From positions 1 through 64,000 of the forward strand of contig NZ_NFJP01000020.1 of assembly GCF_002159915.1 (NCBI RefSeq): a DNA stretch of 64,000 nt, in the 5' to 3' direction. The DNA comes from Gordonibacter sp. An230 (GTDB lineage Bacteria > Actinomycetota > Coriobacteriia > Coriobacteriales > Eggerthellaceae). Of the stretch, positions 50,296-58,800 are shown piece by piece (the first letter of the stretch is position 1; each line of letters begins with the position of its first letter). The notes under the pieces were generated by a model, which saw only the letters and a program-made list of their open reading frames with translations, had not been told where the DNA came from and ran no database searches. Position numbers and translations under genes: made by a program.

Positions 50296-51507
50296 ATGCG
50301 TACGATCACGGTGTTCACCATTCCGGCTACGGGGCATGTCAATGCGATGCTGGCTGTGGTCGAGAGGCTTACGGTGCGCGGGGACAGGGTGATAGCCTAT
50401 TCGGGGGAGCGTTACAAGGGGGTTTTGGAGTCCGTGGGGGCTGAGTTCAGGGCCTATCCTTTTTCAGAGGGCGAGGTCGACCTGAAAGACGGTTCCAACG
50501 TGCTTCGATTCTACGAGCGGGTGCTGAACTGCACGCTCGTCATGCTGGACGATCTGATCTGCGCGGCGCGTGCCGACGCCCCCCGCTTGATCGTGCACGA
50601 CAGCGCCGCGCATTGGGGTTCTCGCGTGGCGGAGCTCCTCGGAGTCCCCGCCGTGTCGTTCTGCTCGTTCGTGTCGGTGAGCAGGATTGCGAGCGTGTCG
50701 GGAGTGGCGTACGCGCGGAGGTTTTGGAGGAGCTCTCTCGAGGGCGCGCCGTGCCTGTCCTCGGCGCGGCGCGCGAGCAAAGAGCTTGCGCGCCGATATG
50801 GATTCGAAGGGTTTAGCCTCGTCGATGTGCTGCTCAACCCCCATTCGCTGCGCGTGTTCTCGTTCTCGCGCGTCATGCAGCCTGGGGGCATGGGATTTCG
50901 AAGCCCTTGCTTTTTCCTGGGACCCTCAAGTGCTTTGCGCCCATCAGGAGGAAAGGGTTGCGTTCCGCCGCTGCCCGAAGGGCCGAGGGCCTACGTGTCG
51001 CTCGGCACGGTCTTCAACGGCGACCCCGAGCTTCTGCGTCTCATGATGGAAGGGGTGGCCGATGCGGGCTATACTGGCGCCTACGTGAGCGATGGGGCGG
51101 GGGCGCTCGGTTGCGAAGGGGACGTGCTCATGGCGGGTTGCCGTTTCGCTGTTCGACGCTCTTTCGATCAGCTTGAAGCGCTTCGCAACGTCGACGTGTT
51201 CCTGACTGCCGGAGGGATCAACAGCCTGTCCGAGAGCATAAGGGCCGGCGTCCCGTGTCTGATGTTCCCCCGTCAGGGAGAGCAGATGCTCTCATGCCGT
51301 CGCGCCGAGAAACTGGGCTTCGGCATCGTCGCACGGCCTGATCGGCCCCTCGCTTTGCAGGTCGAGCAAGCACGCGTCCTCAGGTCGACGTGGAACGAGG
51401 GCATGGCCGCCCAGGTGGGCGAGGTGCGTCTCGAGCGGCTGATGTCCCGGTTGGACGCTTGCATGGGCGCGGCGGTCGCAGCCCAGCAGGGCAGGAGGAT
51501 CGCATGA
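50296..51507 (+). CDS. UGT/MGT-type glycosyltransferase
   Basis: A 403-residue GT-B glycosyltransferase of family GT1, related to macrolide and UDP-glucuronosyl transferases that attach a sugar from an NDP-sugar to a small lipophilic acceptor. The N-terminal acceptor domain has the catalytic-His motif TGHVNAML (His14). The C-terminal donor domain has YVSLGT and the sugar-nucleotide signature region TAGGINSLSESIRAGVPCLMFPRQGEQ, in which the usual first His-Gly-Gly reads Ala-Gly-Gly. The ATG follows GAGAAAGGCGGGG. It leads a five-gene overlapped operon. Confidence 0.85.
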   Translation: MRTITVFTIPATGHVNAMLAVVERLTVRGDRVIAYSGERYKGVLESVGAEFRAYPFSEGEVDLKDGSNVLRFYERVLNCTLVMLDDLICAARADAPRLIVHDSAAHWGSRVAELLGVPAVSFCSFVSVSRIASVSGVAYARRFWRSSLEGAPCLSSARRASKELARRYGFEGFSLVDVLLNPHSLRVFSFSRVMQPGGMGFRSPCFFLGPSSALRPSGGKGCVPPLPEGPRAYVSLGTVFNGDPELLRLMMEGVADAGYTGAYVSDGAGALGCEGDVLMAGCRFAVRRSFDQLEALRNVDVFLTAGGINSLSESIRAGVPCLMFPRQGEQMLSCRRAEKLGFGIVARPDRPLALQVEQARVLRSTWNEGMAAQVGEVRLERLMSRLDACMGAAVAAQQGRRIA

Positions 51508-52499
51508 GGACCGCTCTCGTCACCGGCGCCACCGGGTTTTTGGGGGGATACGTGGTAAGGGAGCTGCTCCCTTCGTATCGCGTGCGCGCGCTTGGCCGCG
51601 ACGAGGCGCGCGGCGCAAGCCTTAAGGCCGAGGGGGCGAGGTTCTGCCGTGGCGACCTGCGCGACAAAGGGTCGTGCCGCCCGTTCTTCGAGGGCGTCGA
51701 CGCCGTCGTCCATGCGGGGGCGCTCTCCTCGGCATGGGGCCGATGGGAGGACTTCCGCTCGGTCAACGTGGAGGGCACGCGCGCCGTTGCGGAGCTCTGC
51801 GTGGAGCACGGGGTGCGAAGGCTCGTGTTCGTGTCGTCGCCGAGCATCTACGCGCAGCGCCGAGACCGGCTTGGCGTGCGGGAAGACGAGTTCGATCCCG
51901 AGAACCGCCTCAACGGGTACATACGGTCCAAGATCATGGCCGAAAAGCTTTTGGAGGGCTTTGCCGAGCGCGGGCTCGAAGTGGTCGTCATGCGGCCGAG
52001 GGGGCTCATCGGGGCCGGCGACACCAGCATCGCGCCGCGCCTGTTGCGAGCTTGGAGGGAGGGCGGCATACCCCTGTTCGACGGAGGAAGGGCGATCGTC
52101 GATCTGACTTGCGTTGAAAACGTGGCGCGTGCGTGCAGGTTGTGCATGGAGGCCCCGGAAGCCCCGGGGCGGGCGTTCAACATCACGAACGGGGAGCCCA
52201 TGGAATTCCGCGAAGCGGCCTCGATGCTGCTCGACGAGCTGGGCCTCGAGCACCGGTTCCGTCGTTTGCCGCGCGTTCCGATGTACGTGCTGGCGGGCGC
52301 ACTGGAACTTGTCTGCCGGGCGGTCGGGTCGCAGGCCGAGCCGCTGCTGACGCGTTACGTGATTTGCACGCTCGGCTACAGCCAGACGCTCGACATAGAG
52401 GCGTCTCGCCGCATCTTGGGGTACGAGCCTTACGTGACGCTCGCGGAGGGGGTGAGGCGCTATGCCGAGCACCGGGCCCTGTGCGATGCGCGGCGCTGA
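51504..52499 (+). CDS. NAD(P)-dependent epimerase/3-beta-HSD-type reductase (OleD-like)
   Basis: A 331-residue extended short-chain dehydrogenase. The nucleotide-binding motif GATGFLG (residues 8-14) and the catalytic YIRSK (Tyr139, Lys143) are intact, and the C-terminal part resembles the 3-beta-hydroxysteroid dehydrogenase/OleD branch (LTCVENVARACRLCMEAPEAPGRAFNITNGE). OleD reduces 2-alkyl-3-ketoacids made by OleA; the neighbouring KAS III makes this analogy attractive. The start overlaps the glycosyltransferase stop in ATGA, with GCAGGAGG upstream. A sugar epimerase role for the glycosyltransferase donor is an alternative. Confidence 0.8.
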   Translation: MRTALVTGATGFLGGYVVRELLPSYRVRALGRDEARGASLKAEGARFCRGDLRDKGSCRPFFEGVDAVVHAGALSSAWGRWEDFRSVNVEGTRAVAELCVEHGVRRLVFVSSPSIYAQRRDRLGVREDEFDPENRLNGYIRSKIMAEKLLEGFAERGLEVVVMRPRGLIGAGDTSIAPRLLRAWREGGIPLFDGGRAIVDLTCVENVARACRLCMEAPEAPGRAFNITNGEPMEFREAASMLLDELGLEHRFRRLPRVPMYVLAGALELVCRAVGSQAEPLLTRYVICTLGYSQTLDIEASRRILGYEPYVTLAEGVRRYAEHRALCDARR

Positions 52500-53382
52500 C
52501 GGGGGCTGCTGCGCGTCGGATGGCCGCGCGCGCGTCGAGCGGCTCGTGCTTCTGCGATGCGGCAGCTGCTCCAATCGGACATCCCGGATGTTCAAAGGGC
52601 GCTCGAGGGACGAGGGCGTGCGGGAGTTCCCCGCTCTGGCCGCGTATTTCGAGCACAGCAAGCTCGGAGGGTTTTTGTTCGACGCGGGGTACTCGCAAGC
52701 GGTGCGCGAGAACGGCGTCGTCTCGGCGGTGTACGGGCTTTTGAATCCCGTGACGATGCGCCCAAAGGATTCGATCCCTCTGAGGCTTTTGCGGTTCGGG
52801 ATCGACCCCGCGCAGGTGAAGGGGATCGTGCTGTCCCACGCCCATCCCGACCACATGGGCGGGGCGAGCTTCTTTCCGGACGCCTCGATCATCCTCTCTT
52901 CCGAGGCGGCCGCCGCCATCGAGCGCCCGTCCGTTCGCGATCTGGTGTTCGCCAACATGGCTCGCGCGCTTCCCCGGTCCAGAAGGGCGCTCGGCCCGCC
53001 CGTTGGGCACGAGCTGCTGTCCCGCTACTTCGGCGCGGTGTTCGACGTGTTCGGCGACGGCGCGGCGTTCGCGGTCTCCTTGGAGGGGCATGCGGTTGGC
53101 CAGATCGGCCTCTATCTGCCCTGCCAGCGCGTGCTGCTCGCGGCGGATGCGGCGTGGGGTGCCGAGTTCCTCGACCTTGCAGGGGAGATGAAGCTTCTGC
53201 CCCGGCTCGTTCAACGCGATTTCGACGCATATTGCGCCACGGCCCGAAGCCTCGCCCGGATGAAGGCCGACCACCCGGAGATAGACATCGTGTTTTCCCA
53301 CGACCTGTTCAAGGAGGGACCGTATGCTGAAGACGGCCAGCGTGATGCTGTACTATCTGAAATATCGGCGACGACGCGATAA
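52462..53382 (+). CDS. metallo-beta-lactamase-fold hydrolase
   Basis: A 306-residue MBL-fold protein. The metal motif HAHPDH (126-131) is intact, followed by AADAAWG (third region Asp) and the late histidine in FSHDLF. The N-terminal 45 residues are cysteine-rich (Cys7, 16, 17, 33, 36). ATG 52462 has a strong GGAGGGGG nine bases upstream and overlaps the reductase gene by 38 bases; ATG 52486 is an alternative without a ribosome site. Likely a thioesterase, lactonase or ester hydrolase acting on the pathway's acyl intermediate. Confidence 0.8.
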   Translation: MPSTGPCAMRGADGGCCASDGRARVERLVLLRCGSCSNRTSRMFKGRSRDEGVREFPALAAYFEHSKLGGFLFDAGYSQAVRENGVVSAVYGLLNPVTMRPKDSIPLRLLRFGIDPAQVKGIVLSHAHPDHMGGASFFPDASIILSSEAAAAIERPSVRDLVFANMARALPRSRRALGPPVGHELLSRYFGAVFDVFGDGAAFAVSLEGHAVGQIGLYLPCQRVLLAADAAWGAEFLDLAGEMKLLPRLVQRDFDAYCATARSLARMKADHPEIDIVFSHDLFKEGPYAEDGQRDAVLSEISATTR

Positions 53383-54667
53383 GGGGAACCGCGCCGCGTT
53401 CGACCGGTGGCAGCGCAGACAGGTTCGACGATGCGTCCGGAGAGCGGCGAGGAGCATTCCTTACTATCGCGGCATGGGGAAGCTTCCTGTCGACGAGCTC
53501 CCCACGATGGACAAGAGCCGCTTCATGGACTCGTTCTCTTCGCTGAACCGCGTCGGCGTTGCTGAAAAGGAAGCGATCGGGTTCGCCCTGGAGGGCGAGC
53601 GCGCGCGGTCGTTCTCGGACAAGCTGGGGCGGGTGAGCGTCGGCCTGAGCTCCGGCACGTCGGGTCGGCGCGGCGCGTTTCTCGTGAGCGATCGGGAGCG
53701 TTTCATGTGGGCGGGGTTCGTGCTGGCCCGTCTCGTGCCGGGCGAGCTGCTCAAAGGGCATCGCGTCGCGTTCTTCATGCGAGCAAACAGCAATCTGTAC
53801 CAGGCCGTCGCGTCGAAGCGCTTGCGGTTCGAGTTCTTCGACATACTGAAGCCGCTCGACGCGCACGTCGAGCGGTTGAACGAGCTCGATCCGACCATAC
53901 TGGTCGGGCAGCCGTCCGTGCTGCTGGAGCTGGCCCGCATGCGCGCGAGCGGGCAGGTGGGCATCGACCCCGGCCGATTGGTGTCGATAGCCGAAGTGCT
54001 CGAGCCGCAAGACGAAAAGCGGATACTCGAAGCGTTCGACGTGCCGTTCGTGCACCAAGTCTACCAGTGCACCGAAGGGTGCCTCGCCGTGACGTGCGAC
54101 CATGGATCTTTGCATATGAACGAGGACGTGGTGAGCGTCGAGCGGTCGTATCTCGACGACCGCAGGTTCTCTCCGATCATAACCGACTTCACGCGGAGGA
54201 CGCAGCCCATCATCCGCTATCGCCTCGACGACGTGCTTGTGGAGAACGCCGAGCCCTGCCCATGCGGTTCCTGCTTTTTGCGCCTGGAGCGCATTGAGGG
54301 AAGGCTGGACGACGCGCTGCGCTTCCCTGCGGTCGGCGGAGGCGAGATCCAGGTGTTTCCGGACATCGTTCGCCGATGCGTGCTGATGGCGGGGGAGGTG
54401 TCCGAGTACCGGGTGGTCCAGGTTCCCGACGGCGGGCTCACGGTGCACGCATCGGTTGGAGAGGACGTGCGACGATCCATACGAAGCGAGTTCGAGAGGT
54501 TGGCGGACGCCCAGGGGTTCGAGATGCCCTCCCTCGAGTTCGCGGACTACAAGCCGCATGGGGGAGGAAAGATGAGGCGGGTCGAGCGGAGGAGGGCCGA
54601 CGACTCGCTGTCGGGAGAAGGCTCGCCGACCTCGGTGGTAAACGGGAGCGATAGGAGGACGATATGA
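53324..54667 (+). CDS. adenylate-forming enzyme, PaaK/F390-synthetase-like
   Basis: A 447-residue protein of the phenylacetyl-CoA ligase/coenzyme F390 synthetase group, which activates a carboxylate as an acyl-adenylate. Landmarks are SSGTSGRRG (109-117, phosphate-binding loop), QVYQCTEGCLA (the adenine-site region), PIIRYRLDDV with the conserved Asp, and a short C-terminal domain ending in GGGKMRRV. Two cysteines in PCPCGSC suggest a metal site. The start has AAGGAGG upstream and overlaps the hydrolase gene by 59 bases. Related hypothetical adenylate-forming enzymes are known beside KAS III and MBL genes in other bacteria. Confidence 0.8.
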   Translation: MLKTASVMLYYLKYRRRRDKGNRAAFDRWQRRQVRRCVRRAARSIPYYRGMGKLPVDELPTMDKSRFMDSFSSLNRVGVAEKEAIGFALEGERARSFSDKLGRVSVGLSSGTSGRRGAFLVSDRERFMWAGFVLARLVPGELLKGHRVAFFMRANSNLYQAVASKRLRFEFFDILKPLDAHVERLNELDPTILVGQPSVLLELARMRASGQVGIDPGRLVSIAEVLEPQDEKRILEAFDVPFVHQVYQCTEGCLAVTCDHGSLHMNEDVVSVERSYLDDRRFSPIITDFTRRTQPIIRYRLDDVLVENAEPCPCGSCFLRLERIEGRLDDALRFPAVGGGEIQVFPDIVRRCVLMAGEVSEYRVVQVPDGGLTVHASVGEDVRRSIRSEFERLADAQGFEMPSLEFADYKPHGGGKMRRVERRRADDSLSGEGSPTSVVNGSDRRTI

Positions 54668-55602
54668 ACGAGTCGAAAGGCATGAGGATCGCGGGGAGCG
54701 GATACGCCCTGCCCGTCCGCAAGGTGACGTTCGGAGACCAGGTGCGCTATCGTCTGGCGCATCCCGGAGGCTATCTCGCCCTTGTCGAGGAGGCGGTCGA
54801 GTGCGCATTGGAATCCGCCGGAGCGACGATCGGGGACGTCGACTGCATCGTGGCGGGCATGGCCACGCCGTTGAAGGCGATCCCGTGCAATGCCGCGCTG
54901 GTCCACGAACGGGTCGGCGCGGTCGAGGGAACCCCGGCCTTCGACGTCAATTCCAGCTGCACGAGCTTCGTCACGGCGCTCGACATGGCATCGTGCCTCA
55001 TCGCGTGCGGCCGGTACAGCCGCATCCTCATCGTGTCGGGCGACATCGCCTCCGCGGCGCTGAATCCGGAGGAACGCGAGAGCTACGAGCTGTTCTCCGA
55101 CGTGTGCACGGCGTTTGTCGTGGAGCCCTCCTCCGACGGCGCGGGCGTCGAGTACTCCAGGCAGGCCACGTGGTCGGAGGGGATCAGCTGCACCGAGATA
55201 CCGCGCGGAGGGTCGTTGTCGAGCGCGCATGCGATCACCGACGAGAACCGCAGCGAATACTATTTCACCATGGACGGACTGCGAACGGCGCGCCTTGCGA
55301 CGAAAAAGCTCATCCCGTTCGTGGGCGAATGCCTTTCCGATTGCGGCGTGTCCAGAGACGACGTGCCGTTCATCGTTCCCCATCAGGCGAGCCGCATGCT
55401 CGGCGCCATCATGAAGAGGCTCGGCGTGGCGTCCGGCGGCTACATAGACGTGGTCCGGGAGTACGGCAACATGGTGTCCGGGTCCATTCCCTTCGCCTTG
55501 TGCTTGGCCATGGAGAGCGGTCGCGTTCTTCCGGGCCAGCGCGTGATGCTGTTGGGGACCGCAGCGGGGCTCACCGCGAACTTCATGTTGCTCCGACTCT
55601 GA
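54664..55602 (+). CDS. beta-ketoacyl-ACP synthase III-type condensing enzyme
   Basis: A 312-residue thiolase-fold enzyme of the FabH/OleA type. The catalytic triad is complete: Cys99 (NSSCTSF), His240 (VPHQASRM) and Asn269 (EYGNMVSGSIP). The Ser after Asn in NSSC replaces the usual Ala. Such enzymes catalyse a decarboxylative or head-to-head Claisen condensation of acyl-thioesters. The start overlaps the adenylate-forming gene stop in ATGA and has AGGAGG upstream. Its place beside a tailoring reductase, ligase and glycosyltransferase suggests secondary metabolism, not the housekeeping fab pathway. Confidence 0.88.
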   Translation: MNESKGMRIAGSGYALPVRKVTFGDQVRYRLAHPGGYLALVEEAVECALESAGATIGDVDCIVAGMATPLKAIPCNAALVHERVGAVEGTPAFDVNSSCTSFVTALDMASCLIACGRYSRILIVSGDIASAALNPEERESYELFSDVCTAFVVEPSSDGAGVEYSRQATWSEGISCTEIPRGGSLSSAHAITDENRSEYYFTMDGLRTARLATKKLIPFVGECLSDCGVSRDDVPFIVPHQASRMLGAIMKRLGVASGGYIDVVREYGNMVSGSIPFALCLAMESGRVLPGQRVMLLGTAAGLTANFMLLRL

Positions 55603-55675
55603 TCTCGCGTGCTTTGCCCGTTTGAGCCTGCCGAGCGGAGGGGCCCTTGACCGGCGCGGAACGAACCCGAGCTGC

Positions 55676-55710
55676 GCGGAGGGCGCGTCGTCATGCGAGG
55701 CGTCCTCCGC
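55676..55710. terminator. hairpin between convergent operon and surface-protein gene
   Basis: GCGGAGG (55676-55682) and CCTCCGC (55704-55710) form a 7-bp stem around a 21-base loop that has some internal pairing. It lies in the 234-base gap between two convergent genes. No T-run follows, so the assignment is tentative. Confidence 0.35.
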
Positions 55711-55836
55711 GAGGGGGTTCGCGCCGATGCCGGTCGGCCGGTTTGCAAGCAGGCTCGATGCCGCTGCCGACTCAAGTCGGCTTCCTCGCCGCTCGGCCTT
55801 CTTCTGGCGCTGTTCGCGCGCGGGAAGGGACATCCC

Positions 55837-58800
55837 TCACAGGCGCGGTCTGCGCGCCGGCTTTGCGGGCGCGATGCCCCGGGTGTTGGCGACGAGCGCT
55901 GCCAGAGCGGTGACGACGAGGGAGCCCAGTGCGATCGCGGCCAGCGCGGCGGATCTCCGGTCGCACGGGTCGCCGAGGGGTGCGAGAGGCTCGCTTGCGG
56001 CCGTTCCGCCGTCCGCGCCGTCGGGCGCGTTTCCTCCTCCTTCCCCGTCCTCGGCGGGATGATCCGGGTCGGGGCTCGGTTCGGGTCCGGGTTCCGGGCC
56101 GGGATCGGGCTGCATGTAGCTGTTGTGGAACACCACGCGGTTTTGGAGGGCGTCCTCCCCGGCGGGGTACTCCACGACGACGGCCATCCGGTGCCCGCCG
56201 TCGGCGCCCTCTTCTTGCACGACGTGCACCGTGATGGTCTGCACGCGCGCATCGTATGTCATCCCGTCCAGCGTGGCCGTGGAGCCGTCCTCGCTGTAGC
56301 GCGCTCCCTCGGGGATCGTTTGCCGCACCTCGTAGTAAAACGTCTGTCCCGCCAGATCGTCGTCATGCTCGATCTCGGCTGACCCGAACGTGAACAGCCC
56401 GCCCGCATTGCCCGCTTCGGAGAGCTTGGGCCGCGGCGCGCTCTCGGCGTTGTCGCCTACGGCTTTGATGCTAAACGTGAACAGGTCGTTTTCCAGAGGC
56501 CGTGTGCCGCTCTTGTCGGTGTATTCGACCGCGCCGTCGAAGGAGGCGAACGCGGAGTTCGAGTAGGTGTTGCCGAAGCGCGCGGTCAGGCCGCATCCGC
56601 TGGCGTCTTCGGCGGGTTCGCCCGCGTCGTCGGTGACGGCGGCGAGCGTGGGCGAGGCGACGAGATGGCCCTGTCCGTCCGAGGTCACGTCCACGGTGAG
56701 CGTGTAGAGCGCGCTCGAGTAGTCGAGGCCGCTCGCCGCGTTGCCGCCCGCATCCGCGGCCTGCTCGAACAGGCTGTACTCGTAGGTGCCCGGCTCGGTG
56801 AACGCGATGTCGCCGAACGTTTTCTCCACGGCGCTGCCCGCGGTGACGGCGTTTTGCGCAGCCGCGTCGAAGGCGCCGATGGAGATCGTGCTGGACGGCG
56901 GCAGCGGCGCACCTGACGCGAGGGGCTTTCCGTCTGCGTCCACGGCGTTTGCGGCGCGTAGCGCGAACGTGAACGAGTCGCCCTCTTGCCAATCGCGTCC
57001 GGCGAGCACCTTTTGCACGGTGAGTCCGGACACCACAGCGGCTTCGTCGTCGTAGCTGTTTCGGAACGTCGGCTCCTCGCTAATCGCGAACGTGAGCGCG
57101 CCCGTGCCGTCCGTGTCGGCGCCCATCACGTCCACGCGGTGCCGGACGGTGTCGTAGGTTACGCCGCCTGCGGAAAAACCGGTGTCGGCCGTGGCGTTTC
57201 CGGGAATGCTCTCGCTCACGAGGAACGAGCGTCGCACCTCGTCTCCCAGCGGCACGCTCGCGTCGATGCTTGGGAAGGAGACCGTGCCGTCCGCATCGTT
57301 GCGGGCGACGATCTCCCGACCGACGGGGGCCTCGGTGTCGGGGTCGATCTCCTGCGCGGTGAACGCGAACGCGCCGGCTTCGAGCTCTGTTCCCGTGATG
57401 CTCTTGTGGGCGACGAGCGAGAAGGCGCCCGACGACGTGCGGTATTGGTTCACGAACGCAATGCCGGGCACGGGCTGGCCGTCCACTCGGAACGAGATTG
57501 ACGAGACGGACAGCTGCCCGCGCGCATCCTGCGCGACGGTGACGGTCGCCTCGTAAGCGCGCTCGTCGTAGGCGACGCCCGGCAGCGGCTCGGTTCCGTC
57601 GGGCGCGTGCTCCCGCACCACGTAGGTGTAAGTGCCCGGCTCGCTCGCTTGCAGGCCGCGCAGCGTGAAGCCGGTGGCGACGCCCGCGCTCGCGGCACGG
57701 TTCACGGTCGTGACGGGATTTCCGTTCGCATCGAGGACGGGCGTGGTCCCGTCGGCTTCGTACAGCTGGAACGCGAACTCGCCGGCCGCTTCGTTGCGGC
57801 CGCGCAGCACTTCCGTGCCCGCAAACTCGATGGCGGCGGGCACGTACTCCTTGCGGTTGGTGAAGGATGCGACAGCGGTTTCGTTGGCCGTTACGGTCCC
57901 TTCCGCGCCGACGGCTTCCGTTGAGTAGCCTTCGGCAGCAAGGCTCTGCTCGCTTACCGTGTAGGCGGTCTGCGCAGGCAGGTCCTCGATGGTGAGCGTG
58001 GCGGGGGCGGGCAGCTCAACGCGCGCGAGGCCGTTCGCGAACACGACGGTCTGCGGGGAGGCGGTGCCGTCCGGGCCTTCGAGTGCGGCCTCGAACGCGC
58101 CTGCGAGGGGCGTGCCCTGCCCGTCGCGCGCGTCGATGGCGAACGCGAACGTGCGGCCTGCCGCAGCTTCGTCCTCGGCGGCGTTGCCGGCTGGTTGCTT
58201 CGTGATCGCAAGGTTGCCGAACGCGTCCTTAACGTTCGCAAAATACACGCCCACGGCGGCCTCTGAGGCGAGCGCGCCCTCGTGCACGTATCCCTCCTGC
58301 AAACTGCCGCTTTGGTCGCTGCCGGAATAGATGGTGTAGCCGTCCGCGATAAGGTCTTCCGCACCGATCTCGGTCACGGTGAAGGCTGAGTCGGAATCCA
58401 GCCCTTCGATGAGCAGGCCCTCGTTGTGGCGGAGCGTCACCTCTGCGGTTCCTGCGGTGCCGGATGCTGCGCCTGGGCCGTCGGCAGCGCCCGCCGTCTC
58501 ATCGTCCGCATCCGGCGCTCCGCCCATGGTCGACGTGCGGGCGAATGTGACGCGTTCGGATACGGTGGAGCCGTCGGGGAGGTAGCGCACGGCATCGAAT
58601 GCGCGTTCCGTCTCCTCGGGTGCGCTGTGCGCGAACAGGTCCTCCACATCGACGGCGAAGGAGTAAGAGGCCTGCTTGTCGCCTGCATTGCCGCCCACCA
58701 GCTTCGCGATGCCCAGCGCCCCTGGCTGTTTCACGTTGGTAAAGCGTGCCAAGGCCGGTTCAGGGCCGATCACGCCTTCGGCGTTCTCCCTCTTCACGAT

